Shown one piece after another: positions 9,070 to 18,221 of a DNA stretch of 64,000 nt. Under the pieces are notes generated by a model that saw only the letters and a program-made list of their open reading frames with translations, was not told where the DNA came from and did no database searches. Origin of the DNA: Nocardiopsis mwathae (GTDB lineage Bacteria > Actinomycetota > Actinomycetes > Streptosporangiales > Streptosporangiaceae); contig NZ_JACHDS010000001.1 in the NCBI RefSeq assembly GCF_014201195.1, positions 1,922,001 through 1,986,000 on the forward strand. Reading direction: 5' to 3'. Both the position numbers and the translations under genes were made by a program. Positions within the stretch are counted from its first letter, which is position 1. Each line of letters begins with the position of its first letter.

Positions 9070-10026
9070 TCAGGGCGCGGCGGTCGGCTCCTTGTCGCGG
9101 CCGGTGGCCGGCCGCGCCCACACCGTGGCGATGAGCGAGCCGGACATGTTGTGCCAGACCGAGAACAGCGCGCCGGGCAGGGCGGCCAGCGGCGCGAAGT
9201 GCGCGGCGGCCAGGGCCACGGCCAGGCCGGAGTTCTGCATGCCGACCTCGATGCTCACCGCGCGCCGCGCCGATTCGGGCAGCCCGGTGGCGCGGCCCGC
9301 TGCATAGCCCAGGGCCAGGCCCAGCGCGTTGTGCAGGACGACCGCGAGCCCCAGCAGGGCGCCGGTGGCCAGGACCGCCTCGGCGTTGGCGCCGACGATG
9401 GCCATGACCACCACCGCGATCCCGCCGACCGAGACCACCGGCAGCAGCGGCAGCACCCGCTCCACCAGCGGCCCGGCCACCGCCCGCACGACGAGCCCGG
9501 CGACCACGGGGCCGAGCACCACCTGCAGGATCGAGGTGACCAGGGCGGCGGCGTCCACCGGCAGCGACGACCCGGCAAGCCACAGCACCAGCAGCGGGGT
9601 GAGGAAGGGCGCCAGCAGGGTCGAGACCGACGTCATGGCCACCGACAGCGCCACGTCCCCGCGCGCCAGGTAGACGATCACATTGGACGCGGTCCCGCCC
9701 GGGCAGGCGCCGACCAGCACCATCCCGACCACCAGCAGCGGCGGGAGCTGCAGCAGCACCGCGATGCCGTACCCGGCCAGCGGCATGACCAGGAACTGCG
9801 CGGCGATGCCGATGAGGACGGCCTGCGGACGCTTCGCCACGATCGCGAAGTCGGCGGCCCGCAGGGTGAGCCCCATCCCGAACATGATCACCCCGAGCAG
9901 CACGGTGATCCCGGGCGCCAACCGCGCCGCCTGCTCGGGCACCACCAGCCCGGCCACCGCGCCGAGCAGGATCAACACCGCGAACCACCGCCCGGCGAAC
10001 GCGCCGATCCGCGCCATGAGGGCCAT
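9070..10026 (-). CDS. bile acid:sodium symporter (BASS) family transporter
   Basis: A 318-residue integral membrane protein with about nine to ten helices and the BASS features GVIMFGMGLTL near the start, VGACPGGTASNVIVYLARGDVALSV in the middle and the EVGMQNSGLAVAL crossover motif. Bacterial BASS proteins import organic acids such as pantoate, pyruvate or keto acids with sodium. The ATG at 10026 is preceded by AAGGACGGAAAC. It is divergent from the amidase gene and probably co-regulated with it; a role in importing or exporting a pathway intermediate is inferred. Confidence 0.9.
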   Translation of the reverse strand: MALMARIGAFAGRWFAVLILLGAVAGLVVPEQAARLAPGITVLLGVIMFGMGLTLRAADFAIVAKRPQAVLIGIAAQFLVMPLAGYGIAVLLQLPPLLVVGMVLVGACPGGTASNVIVYLARGDVALSVAMTSVSTLLAPFLTPLLVLWLAGSSLPVDAAALVTSILQVVLGPVVAGLVVRAVAGPLVERVLPLLPVVSVGGIAVVVMAIVGANAEAVLATGALLGLAVVLHNALGLALGYAAGRATGLPESARRAVSIEVGMQNSGLAVALAAAHFAPLAALPGALFSVWHNMSGSLIATVWARPATGRDKEPTAAP

Positions 10027-10120
10027 GTTTCCGTCCTTCCTGCATGTCATGTCGGAGCAGGATCGCAGAGGCGGGTTCGGGAGACGACGCCGGGCCGCCC
10101 CCCATTTCCGATACATCCTC

Positions 10121-10133
10121 CATTGCGACAATG
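10121..10133. promoter_or_regulatory. palindrome in the BASS-amidase divergent promoter
   Basis: CATTG-CGA-CAATG is a perfect inverted repeat inside the 238-bp spacer between the divergent transporter and amidase genes. It is AT-richer than its surroundings and is a candidate operator. Confidence 0.45.
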
Positions 10134-10264
10134 TCCATGGGTATGGTTGTTCGTCCCGGTCGGCCCCGCCGGACCGGAGCCACCAGCGCGGAGGTCGCGA
10201 TGGAGAACAGCCATGGCAGGAAGGCATAGTAGAACTCGTTGCACCCGGGTGCTAGCGTCCCGTC

Positions 10265-11773
10265 ATGAGAGTCGATGAGTACCTGGCGCACGACGCCGTC
10301 GGCCTGGCGGCACTGGTCCGCGACGGCGAAGTCTCGGCCGCAGACGTCCTGGAGGCCGCGATCTCCCGGGCCGAGGAGGTCGACCCTCGCCTCAACGCGA
10401 TCATCCGGCCCATGTACGAGGAGGCGCGCCGCCGCGCCGCCACCGCCCCCGCCGACGCGCCGCTGGCCGGGGTCCCGTTCCTGCTCAAGGACCTCTTCCA
10501 GGACTACGCCGGGGTGCCCACGTCCATGGCCTGCCGGGCCATGCGCGACATCCCCGCCCCCGCCCACGCCGAGGTCGTCCGCCGCTGGCTGGACGCCGGG
10601 CTGATCCCCTTCGGCAAGACCAACCTCCCCGAGTTCGGCGCCAAGGGCGTCACCGAGCCCCGCGAGTTCGGCCCCACCCGCAACCCCTGGAACCTCGCCC
10701 GCACCCCCGGAGGCTCCTCCGGCGGGTCGGCCGCGGCCGTCGCCGCCGGGATCGTCCCCGCCGCAGGGGCCAACGACGGCGGCGGCTCGATCCGCATCCC
10801 CGCCGCCTGCTGCGGGCTGGTCGGCCTCAAGCCCGGCCGCGGACGGGTCCCCTTCGGCCCTGCCGCCGGCGAGCCCATGCACGGCGCCGCCGTCAACGGC
10901 GTCGTCACCCGCACCGTGCGGGACAGCGCCGTCCTCCTCGACGCCATGGCCGGGCCTGAGCCCACCTCCCCCTATCCCATCGCCCCGCCCGAGCGCCCCT
11001 ACGCCGACGAGGTCGCCCGCGACGCCGGGCGGCTGCGCATCGGGTTCACCCACCGCTCCCCGCTGGGCACCCGGGTGCACCCCGAAGCCGCCACCGCCGT
11101 CCGCAACGCGGCCGGACTGCTGGAGAAGCTCGGCCACGACGTCGAGGAGGCCGAACCGGGCATCGACGGCCGCGCCCTCACCGAGGACTTCCTGACCCTG
11201 TGGTACGGCTCGGTGGCGGCCCTCGTCGACGACATCAAGGCGCGCACCGGGTGCGGTGACGACGCCTTCGAACCCGACACCCACATGCTGGCGGCCATGG
11301 GCCGGTCGATGGACGCCTCGGTCTACGTGCGCTGCCACGAGCACTGGAACGAGCACATCCGCGCGCTGGCCGACTTCCACGGCCGCTACGACCTCCTGCT
11401 CACGCCGACCATCGCCGGACCGCCCATCCCCATCGGCCGCCTCGACCCGCCCGCCTGGCTGCGCGCCGCCGAACGCGCGCTCGTGCGCACCCGCACCGAC
11501 CGGATCGTCGCCATGACCGGACTGGTCACCACCGAGGTGATGCACAACCTCACCGCCACCCCCTTCACCCTGCTGGCCAACCTCACCGGCGCCCCGGCGA
11601 TCTCGCTGCCCCTGCACTGGACCCCCGACGGGCTCCCCCTCGGCGTGCAGTTCGTCGCCCCCGCCGGCGGCGAGGGCCTGCTGCTGCGCCTGGCCGCCCG
11701 CCTGGAAGAAGCCCATCCCTGGGCCCAGCGCAGGCCGTCGGCCGTCCCGTTCCCCGCACCCGCGGCGTCCTAA
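10265..11773 (+). CDS. amidase-signature family hydrolase
   Basis: 502 residues. The Ser-cisSer-Lys triad is intact: Lys in PFLLKDLF (about residue 79), the first Ser of [14 protein letters not shown], and the nucleophile Ser of GGGSIR 24 residues later. It hydrolyses an amide to acid and ammonia. The whole-protein sequence resembles the broad-specificity AmdA/acylamidase group rather than GatA, and no gatB/gatC is nearby. The ATG at 10265 begins the conserved N-terminus. Its place beside a ureohydrolase suggests it may take an amide made in the same pathway. Confidence 0.9.
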   Translation: MRVDEYLAHDAVGLAALVRDGEVSAADVLEAAISRAEEVDPRLNAIIRPMYEEARRRAATAPADAPLAGVPFLLKDLFQDYAGVPTSMACRAMRDIPAPAHAEVVRRWLDAGLIPFGKTNLPEFGAKGVTEPREFGPTRNPWNLARTPGGSSGGSAAAVAAGIVPAAGANDGGGSIRIPAACCGLVGLKPGRGRVPFGPAAGEPMHGAAVNGVVTRTVRDSAVLLDAMAGPEPTSPYPIAPPERPYADEVARDAGRLRIGFTHRSPLGTRVHPEAATAVRNAAGLLEKLGHDVEEAEPGIDGRALTEDFLTLWYGSVAALVDDIKARTGCGDDAFEPDTHMLAAMGRSMDASVYVRCHEHWNEHIRALADFHGRYDLLLTPTIAGPPIPIGRLDPPAWLRAAERALVRTRTDRIVAMTGLVTTEVMHNLTATPFTLLANLTGAPAISLPLHWTPDGLPLGVQFVAPAGGEGLLLRLAARLEEAHPWAQRRPSAVPFPAPAAS

Positions 11774-11798
11774 CGGAGGCCGCAGCCCGCACCTCGCC

Positions 11799-11821
11799 CG
11801 CCGCCCCCGCGAGGGGCGGCG
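11799..11821. terminator. bidirectional terminator, amidase and AraC genes
   Basis: A perfect 9-bp stem, CGCCGCCCC (11799-11807) with GGGGCGGCG (11813-11821), and a 5-base loop, in the gap between two convergent genes. Confidence 0.65.
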
Positions 11822-11842
11822 CGGTGGACCGGCCCTGAACCC

Positions 11843-12799
11843 TCAGCCCGTGGCCGCCGCCACGGGCGCGGCCGCCGCGCGGTACTCCGACGGGCGCACA
11901 CCGTAGGCCCGCTTGAAGGCCGTGCTCAGCGCGAAGGCGTCGGCGTACCCGACCCGGCGGGCGACGGCGCCGACCGTGTCACGCGTCCCGCGCAGCAGGT
12001 CGGCGGCCACGGCCATGCGCCACCCCGTCAGATACGCCATGGGCGGTTCCCCCACGAGGTCGGCGAAGCGGCGGGCGAAGGCCGCACGGGAGGCGCCGCT
12101 GCGCTCCGCGAGCCCGGCCACGGTCCACGGGCTCGCGGGGGCGTCGTGCATGAGCCGCAGGGCCGTTCCCACCACCGGGTCACCCATCGCCCGGTACCAA
12201 CCGGGCACCCGTGTGGCGTCCCGGGCGAACCAGTCGCGCAGCGTCGACACCAGGAGCAGGTCGAGCAGCCGGTCCAGCACGACCTGCCGCCCGGGCTCCT
12301 GCCGCGCCAACTCGTCGAGGATGAGGCCCGCCTCCGCGCACGGGCTCCCGTCGCAGTCGAGCACGACCAGCGGGGGCAGAACCGCCAGCACCCGCGCTGC
12401 GACCTCGCCCGCCACCTGGTACCCGCACATCAGGAAAGCGTCTCTGCCGTCGGGATCGGTGCCCCACGTGTAGTCGTCCAGGCGGCAGCCTTCGCCGATC
12501 GGCACGCCGTCGGGGCCGACGCACACCTCGGTGCCGTGGACGGTGACGCTGGTCGGTGTGTCCGGTGCGTCGGAGATGCCGAACGGGGCTCCCCCGATGA
12601 GCACGGCGGCGTCGCCGACGTCGATCGGCACCGGGTCGCCCCCTTCGGGAGTGATCCACCCCCGCCCCCGCACCATGCTGACCAGGGTGACCGGGGTTCC
12701 GTCGAGGAATCGCAGCGACCATGGCGGATCCATGATCGAGCGGGTGAACACGGCGCTGCGCGCCCGGACTTCGTGCAGGAGGGTCGAGAGTACGTCCAC
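11843..12799 (-). CDS. AraC family transcriptional regulator (cupin_6 type)
   Basis: About 318 residues. An N-terminal cupin-like effector domain (PPWSLRF, VSMVRGRGWITP, DVGDAAVLIGG) is followed by two AraC helix-turn-helix motifs: MHDAPASPWTVAGLAERSG with AFARRFADLVGEPPMAYLTGWR, and DTVGAVARRVGYADAFALSTAFKR. The GTG at 12799 was chosen because the conserved domain starts there. It is divergent from the NmrA-like gene by 82 bp and probably regulates it, as is common for AraC/NmrA pairs. Confidence 0.9.
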   Translation of the reverse strand: MDVLSTLLHEVRARSAVFTRSIMDPPWSLRFLDGTPVTLVSMVRGRGWITPEGGDPVPIDVGDAAVLIGGAPFGISDAPDTPTSVTVHGTEVCVGPDGVPIGEGCRLDDYTWGTDPDGRDAFLMCGYQVAGEVAARVLAVLPPLVVLDCDGSPCAEAGLILDELARQEPGRQVVLDRLLDLLLVSTLRDWFARDATRVPGWYRAMGDPVVGTALRLMHDAPASPWTVAGLAERSGASRAAFARRFADLVGEPPMAYLTGWRMAVAADLLRGTRDTVGAVARRVGYADAFALSTAFKRAYGVRPSEYRAAAAPVAAATG

Positions 12800-12881
12800 G
12801 CCGCAGATCTTAGACGCTCGAACATCATTTGTGGACGGACAGCCATGGATCGTCTCGCTGCTCTCCGGTGGAATGACACCC

Positions 12882-13730
12882 ATGACAACGAACACCGACA
12901 CGACCCGACCGACGACCCTGGTCCTGGGCGCCACCGGCAAGACCGGCCGCCGCGTCGCCGCCGCGCTGCGCGAGCGCGGCCTGCCGGTGCGCGCGGCGTC
13001 CCGCTCGGCCGCGTTCCGCTTCGACTGGGACGACCGGGGCACCTGGGGGCCCGCGCTCGACGGCGCGAGCGCCGTCTACCTGGTGGACTCCCAGCGGCCC
13101 GACGCGGCCGACACCGTGGGCGACTTCTCACGGCTCGCCGCGGAGCGCGGAGTCCGCCGCCTGGTGCTGCTGTCCGCCCGCGAGGACGGAGACGCCGCCG
13201 CGACCCTGCCGGCGACCGAAAGCGCGGTCAAGGAGTCCGGCGTCCCGTGGACGATCCTGCGGCCGGGCTGGTTCTCGCAGAACTTCACCGAGTCCGACTT
13301 CCTCCACGACTCCATCGTGGAGGGCGAGGTCCGGCTCCCGACCGGAACCGGCCTCGAACCGTTCATCGACGCCGACGACATCGCCGCGGTGGCGGTGGCG
13401 GCCCTCACCGAGGACGGACACGCCGGCCAGACCTACGAGCTGTCCGGACCGCGGCTGCTGACCTTCGAGGAGGCGGTGGGCGAGATCGCACGGGCCACCG
13501 GGCGCGATATCCGGTTCGTTCCGGTGTCAGTGGAGGAATACGTGCGGTCCATGACCGCACGCGGCTACCCCGCCGAGATCGCCCGCTTCCTGGGCGAACT
13601 GTTCGACTGGGTCGGGCAGAAGAAGCACGAGTACCTCTCCGACGGCGTGCGGCGCGCCCTCGGCCGCGAACCGCGTGACTTCAGCGAGTACGTGAAGTCC
13701 GCGGCGGCCGCCGGTGCCTGGAACGCCTGA
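12882..13730 (+). CDS. NmrA-like NAD(P)-binding protein
   Basis: A 282-residue Rossmann-fold protein with the dinucleotide motif GATGKTGRR at residues 16-24. It has the atypical-SDR arrangement of NmrA/QOR2 proteins (LRPGWFSQNF, FIDADDIAAVAVAAL, TYELSGP). Such proteins act as NAD(P)H quinone reductases or redox-sensing regulators. The ATG at 12882 has GGTGGA 9 bases upstream. It is likely controlled by the divergent AraC regulator. Substrate unknown. Confidence 0.88.
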   Translation: MTTNTDTTRPTTLVLGATGKTGRRVAAALRERGLPVRAASRSAAFRFDWDDRGTWGPALDGASAVYLVDSQRPDAADTVGDFSRLAAERGVRRLVLLSAREDGDAAATLPATESAVKESGVPWTILRPGWFSQNFTESDFLHDSIVEGEVRLPTGTGLEPFIDADDIAAVAVAALTEDGHAGQTYELSGPRLLTFEEAVGEIARATGRDIRFVPVSVEEYVRSMTARGYPAEIARFLGELFDWVGQKKHEYLSDGVRRALGREPRDFSEYVKSAAAAGAWNA

Positions 13731-13754
13731 CCGCCGACCCCGCGGTACCCGATG

Positions 13755-13782
13755 GCGGGGCGCCGTACCGGGGGCGCCCCGC
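13755..13782. terminator. bidirectional terminator
   Basis: A perfect 10-bp stem, GCGGGGCGCC (13755-13764) with GGCGCCCCGC (13773-13782), and an 8-base loop, between the convergent NmrA-like gene and the secreted-protein gene. Confidence 0.75.
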
Positions 13783-13792
13783 GGCCTGCCTC

Positions 13793-14401
13793 CTACTCCT
13801 GGTCGGTGCCCTGGGCGCCCTCCACGGTGATGCTGTGGGCGACGCCCGGCCGGGTGCCGTCCTCGGGGGTGACGCACGGGGTGTCGAAGGGGCCGAGGAT
13901 CGGCGCGTCGATCCGGATCACCACGTCGCCGGGGGTGAGGTCGACCGTCCCGGCCCCGGCGACGGTGAAGTCGCCGGTGAACGGCCGCAGTTCGATGACG
14001 TCGCCGCCGCGGATCCGGTCGGCGGTGGCCCCGGGGGAGGCGAGCTCGGCGGACCCGCCCGCGGAGCCCGCGATGTCCAGGGTCCCGGTGACGGCGCTGC
14101 CCCGGAGCCCACCGACGAGGTTGACGATGCCCGGCGCCCGCTGGGGCGGGTCGAGTGTTGCGGTGGCCTGCAGAGCGACGGTGGCGCCGGGCGCGGCCGT
14201 CGCGGGGCCGGTCAGCTCCACGGTCACCTCGGCGTCGAACGGCGGGAAGTGGTCGTGGTACTGCTCGGGCGGGGTGCAGCGGAAGTCGTAGGTGGTCGTC
14301 CCGGCGTAGGCCGCGGTGGGGGCGGCCAGCAGGGCTCCGGCGGCGGTGAGCGCGAGGACGGCGGCGGAGGCGGTCGGGCGTCTGCGGGGTGTCGTCTCCA
14401 T
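13793..14401 (-). CDS. secreted protein of unknown function
   Basis: 202 residues with a classic signal peptide (METTPRRRPTASAA, hydrophobic core LALTAAGALLAAP, cleavage near AYA-G). The mature part is beta-rich with two Cys (RCTPPEQ, TPCVTPED), perhaps forming a disulfide, and no catalytic motif. It resembles actinobacterial secreted proteins with DUF6801-like beta-sandwich folds, but I cannot name a family with confidence. The ATG at 14401 has GGAG 9 bases upstream. Confidence 0.75.
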   Translation of the reverse strand: METTPRRRPTASAAVLALTAAGALLAAPTAAYAGTTTYDFRCTPPEQYHDHFPPFDAEVTVELTGPATAAPGATVALQATATLDPPQRAPGIVNLVGGLRGSAVTGTLDIAGSAGGSAELASPGATADRIRGGDVIELRPFTGDFTVAGAGTVDLTPGDVVIRIDAPILGPFDTPCVTPEDGTRPGVAHSITVEGAQGTDQE

Positions 14402-14800
14402 GGCGGTGCTCCCAGGTGGCGGGGGATGAGCGCAGGGGCTCGCTGTCGGGGAACGCCGCACGCGGCCGACCACGGTCGCGCCTACCGAAAAGGGGCCGAG
14501 TGCGGTGGGGGTGATCGCGCCCGGTAGTGGTGGGGATGGGGAGGCGTGGGGGGAGAACAAGGGGTCGCTGACACTGGGTGAGGGCCACTTGCTCACTTCG
14601 TCTATATCTCAACCAGATCCGGGCAGGGACGTCAACGGGGGAAACCGCGAAAACCGGAAAGTCAGTGAACCGTCCTGCCCGGTCGCGTGCGCCGCCGTGG
14701 CCCTGCGTATCTCTCGATCCGGGCTGACGACGACTGACGGCCGCCCGAACCGCGGAGAACGCGTTGAACGGGGGGAGCGTGTGCTGCCAGACTTGGTCGG
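14402..14800. other. 399-bp spacer without a gene
   Basis: Divergent intergenic region. It holds the promoter of the secreted-protein gene, a G-rich run (14525-14565) and an AT-richer patch around 14600-14665 (CTATATCTCAACC, CCGCGAAAACCGGAAAG) that may carry the promoter of the DinB-like gene. I see no coding sequence or RNA gene. Confidence 0.5.
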
Positions 14801-15358
14801 ATGACCGGTGGAGGAACGGCGCGCGCAGGGCTCCTGGTCCGGCAGTTCGACATCGCGCGGGCGCTCATGGGCCACCACCTTGGGCGCATCGACGGCGCCG
14901 CGTGCCTGTGGCAGCCCGCTCCGGGCAGTTGGACCGTGCGCCCGGACGGACGCGGCCGGTGGGTCGCCGACTGGCAGGTGCCGGAGCCGGACCCCGCGCC
15001 GACGGTGACGATCGGGTGGCTGACCTGGCACCTGGGTTTCTGGTGGACGATCACGCTCGCCCACTGCTTCGGGACGGGGGCCGCCCCGGAACGCGAAGAG
15101 ATCGGCTGGCCGGGCAGCGCTGCGGCCACGGCCGAGTGGATCCTCGGCCTGGAAGCCCGGTGGCGCGCCGGACTGCTGCGGCTCGACGATACCGACCTCG
15201 ACTCCACGGAGCGGACCGCCGCCCTGCCGTGGGGCGACGGCCGGACCCTGGCCGACGTGGCGGCCTGGGTCAACGTCGAGCTGACCAAGAACATCGCCGA
15301 GATCGGCATCGTGCACCACCTCTACCGAGCGCGGCTCGCCGCCGCGCCGCGGGAATAG
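14801..15358 (+). CDS. DinB-like/mycothiol-transferase-superfamily protein
   Basis: 185 residues. The four-helix-bundle pattern and metal-site His residues fit the DinB superfamily: early LVRQFDIARALMGHHL, then TVTIGWLTWHLGFWW, and late NIAEIGIVHHLYRAR. Members in actinobacteria are often mycothiol-dependent isomerases or transferases. The ATG at 14801 begins the conserved fold, but the ribosome site is weak. No specific reaction can be assigned. Confidence 0.7.
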   Translation: MTGGGTARAGLLVRQFDIARALMGHHLGRIDGAACLWQPAPGSWTVRPDGRGRWVADWQVPEPDPAPTVTIGWLTWHLGFWWTITLAHCFGTGAAPEREEIGWPGSAAATAEWILGLEARWRAGLLRLDDTDLDSTERTAALPWGDGRTLADVAAWVNVELTKNIAEIGIVHHLYRARLAAAPRE

Positions 15359-15518
15359 GTGCGGCCGGGGCCGCGCGCCGTCTTCCACCTCGGCGCTCTT
15401 CCCGAGGCCGACACCCTCCGGAAGCCGGACGAATCCGCTGCCGTGATCGCCCGGTTCCGCGGCTGAGGCGCGGCCTTCGCAGAGGCGGACAGCGCTGTAC
15501 GCGCCGATCCGGGTGCCG

Positions 15519-16793
15519 CTACTCGCCCTCCCCGCGTGCCGGGCGGCCGTGATAGGCGGGGGACTCGTAATCCGGCAGGGTGTGTCCCTCCACGGGGTCC
15601 CACTGACCGCGGCGCAGTCCGAGGCGGGCGGAGATGCGGCTGTAGGCCTCCATCGACCGAATCGCCTGCTCCCGCACCCAGACCCCGGCCCGACCCGACC
15701 GCGGTGCGAAGAACGAGGTGCTGAAGTTCGCTATCTCCTGGCCTCCCGGGACGATGCCGCGCATCTTCTCCTCATAGGCACCGAACGCGGCCGTGTGGTC
15801 GCCGTCGGCTTCCCTGAGCTCCCCGGCCAGGATGTGCGCGCCCGCCAGGCCCAAGCTGCTGCCGTAGCCGGCCATCGGGTCCGGGCAGTAGCCGGCGTCC
15901 CCGACCAGCGCCACCCGGCCCCGGCACAGGGAATCCATGCGGATCTGGGTCGAGGGGGAGAAGTGGAAGTCGCGGGAGTCCCGCATGGCCCGCAGCAGCC
16001 CCGGGACCTCCCAGCCGTCCTCGCGGAAGATCCTGTCGACGAACCGCATCCGCTCCTCGCGGCTCAGCGAGCGCACATCCAGCGGACGCGTGCTCCTGAT
16101 CAGGAACATCCCCTCCAGTTCGGTGTTGCCCGGGAACGTGGTGATGGCGCAGCCCCGGTAGGGCCAGACGTGCCACAACCCGGAGTCGCGGAGGCCGAGG
16201 TAGTTGTCGACGGTGAAGATGACGAGGTTGGTGCCGAGGAAGTGGGCGAAGCGGCCGCTGTCGCCGAACACCAGCGAACGCACGTTGGAGTGCAGGCCGT
16301 CGGCCCCGATCACCAGGTCGAACCGGCGGGGCGCGGCATTCTCGAAGGTGACGTCCACGCCGTCGGCACTCTGGCGGACCGCCTCGATGGAGTCGTCGAA
16401 GATGTACTCGACCTCGCCCTTGACCTGCTGGTACAGAATCCCGGACAGTGGTCCGCGCTTGATGGCCACCTCGTCGCCGGGCGCCGCGGGACCGGATCCG
16501 GCCGTCGGATCGGACTGGAGGAAGGTGATGTCCGTGGGGCGGTTTCCGGGGCCCGTGTACAGCTTCACCGAGGGCGCGGGTCCTCCGGCGGCCCGCACCT
16601 GCTGCGTGATACCGAGGTAGTCGAAGGCCTCCAGGCCGATTCCGGACATCTCGATGCGCTGCCCGCCGGTCCGGATCTCCGGTGCGCGTTCCACGATGGT
16701 CGGCGTGAAGCCGAACCGGTGCAGCCAGTAGGCAAGGGCGGGCCCGGCGATCCCGCCGCCGGATATGAGGATTTCTCTGTTCCGCAGTGTCAT
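15519..16793 (-). CDS. FAD-dependent monooxygenase (aromatic hydroxylase/TetX-like)
   Basis: 424 residues. The Rossmann motif ISGGGIAGPALAYWL is at the N-terminus, a DG motif (DLVIGADGLHSNVRS) in the middle and GD motif RVALVGDAGYCPDPMAGYG near residue 290; this set defines class A flavoprotein monooxygenases. Substrate is unknown; tetracycline-like, rifampicin-like or aromatic acids are family examples. The ATG at 16793 has GGAGG 5 bases upstream. No partner reductase is expected for this class. Confidence 0.87.
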   Translation of the reverse strand: MTLRNREILISGGGIAGPALAYWLHRFGFTPTIVERAPEIRTGGQRIEMSGIGLEAFDYLGITQQVRAAGGPAPSVKLYTGPGNRPTDITFLQSDPTAGSGPAAPGDEVAIKRGPLSGILYQQVKGEVEYIFDDSIEAVRQSADGVDVTFENAAPRRFDLVIGADGLHSNVRSLVFGDSGRFAHFLGTNLVIFTVDNYLGLRDSGLWHVWPYRGCAITTFPGNTELEGMFLIRSTRPLDVRSLSREERMRFVDRIFREDGWEVPGLLRAMRDSRDFHFSPSTQIRMDSLCRGRVALVGDAGYCPDPMAGYGSSLGLAGAHILAGELREADGDHTAAFGAYEEKMRGIVPGGQEIANFSTSFFAPRSGRAGVWVREQAIRSMEAYSRISARLGLRRGQWDPVEGHTLPDYESPAYHGRPARGEGE

Positions 16794-17000
16794 GCTCGCC
16801 TCCACGGGGAGTCGGGGGGTGGGTGGTTCCGCGCCGCTCGTGTGACCGAGCGTAGGCGGCGACGCTAACAGAGCCCTTACCGCCGGCCGTCCGGCGGCCG
16901 ACATAACGGCCACCGCGGTCGTTCGACGACATAGGGTGATCTACCGTCGACGCGCGTGGGCGATGTCGACCGTTGACGCACACGACGTTCGGAAAGGCGA

Positions 17001-18119
17001 GTGCCCGGATTGACCTTCCCTCCCAACAGCGGTGGCGCCCCCCGGCCGTACCCCGGTGGACCGCACCCCCACGCCCAGCCCCCGCAGGGCCCACCTCCGG
17101 TGCCCCACCCACCCGGGTACCCCGTCTACCCGGGCACCGGCGCCCCTGCAGGGGACGGGCCGTCTCCCGGCGGAAGGAAGCCGAAGACCGGCCTCATCGT
17201 GGCCGCCGTCGTCTCCGGTGTACTGGCCGTGGCCCTGGTCGCGGTGGTCGCCGTCGTGGCACTCGGCGGTGGCGGCGGCGAGGGCACGGCGGGCACCGGG
17301 GCCGCGCAGGAGGACACCGCCGACGGTACGGCCGAGGATGACGCCGGGCCCGGCCGCGGTGACGGTGGGGAGCGCCTGCAGGACGACGGCAGCGTCGTGG
17401 TCGCGGCGAACGGTGCGGACGCCCCGGTCGTGGAGGTCTACGCGGACTACCAGTGCCCGGCCTGCAAGCAGTTCGAGACCGCGGCCGGCAGCACCCTGCA
17501 GCGGTTGGCGGCCGACGGCGAGGCGATCGTGCACTACCGGCCGGTGAGCATCTTCTCCCAGCAGCCCGCACCGATCAGCGGCAACTCGCTGCGCGCCGCC
17601 GCCGCGGCGCGGGCCGCGGCCGACCACGGCAAGTACGTGGAGTTCAGCGGGTTCCTGTTCGACAACCAGCCGGCCGAGGGGAGAGCCGGGTTCGCGGTGG
17701 ACGACCTGGTGTCCTGGGGCGGGGATGTCGGCATCGACGACCCGGCCTTCGCCGAGCGGGTGGCGGCCGAGAGCAAGGTCGTCGACACCTACACCGGCGA
17801 CTACACCAGGGAACTGATGAACAAGGCCCAGGACGAGCTGGGCACGAACGAGCTGTCCACCATGACCGCCGGCGAGCTCATCGCGTGGGGCGACGGCAAC
17901 GGCGTGGACGGCTCCTTCATGGACGGCACCTACGTCAAGGAGACCCTGGAAGCCACCAACGCCGCCTCCGCCCGCTACTCGGGGAGTGACAAGTTCGAGG
18001 GCACCCCGTCGATCTACATCAACGGAAGCAAACTGGGCAACGAGGCGTTCGACCCCCGTCAGCTCAAGAAGGCGATCCTCGACGCGTCGCCCGGAGAAGC
18101 GGACACCGACCCGGCATGA
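17001..18119 (+). CDS. membrane-anchored DsbA-like thiol-disulfide oxidoreductase
   Basis: 372 residues. A Pro/Gly-rich cytoplasmic tail (1-60) precedes one membrane helix (residues about 63-88). An acidic linker then leads to an extracytoplasmic thioredoxin-like domain with CPAC at 152-155 in VYADYQCPACKQFE. A DsbA-type helical insert follows, and a cis-Pro loop (EGTPSIYINGSKL) near the end. It is likely to oxidise or isomerise exported proteins. The GTG at 17001 has GGAAAGG just upstream. Confidence 0.88.
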   Translation: MPGLTFPPNSGGAPRPYPGGPHPHAQPPQGPPPVPHPPGYPVYPGTGAPAGDGPSPGGRKPKTGLIVAAVVSGVLAVALVAVVAVVALGGGGGEGTAGTGAAQEDTADGTAEDDAGPGRGDGGERLQDDGSVVVAANGADAPVVEVYADYQCPACKQFETAAGSTLQRLAADGEAIVHYRPVSIFSQQPAPISGNSLRAAAAARAAADHGKYVEFSGFLFDNQPAEGRAGFAVDDLVSWGGDVGIDDPAFAERVAAESKVVDTYTGDYTRELMNKAQDELGTNELSTMTAGELIAWGDGNGVDGSFMDGTYVKETLEATNAASARYSGSDKFEGTPSIYINGSKLGNEAFDPRQLKKAILDASPGEADTDPA

Positions 18120-18150
18120 CCGGGGCAAAGGGGAGGGGCGCTGTGCCCTT

Positions 18151-18195
18151 CCCCTCGATGCCGCTCCCCTCGATGCCGCTCCCCTCGATACCGCC
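18151..18195. repeat. three tandem 15-bp repeats
   Basis: CCCCTCGATGCCGCT occurs at 18151-18165 and 18166-18180, and with two changes at 18181-18195, in the gap between two convergent genes. The effect is unknown; replication slippage is the simplest origin. Confidence 0.85.
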
Positions 18196-18221
18196 CTCTC
18201 CCACCGGGCGGCGCCGCGGTC

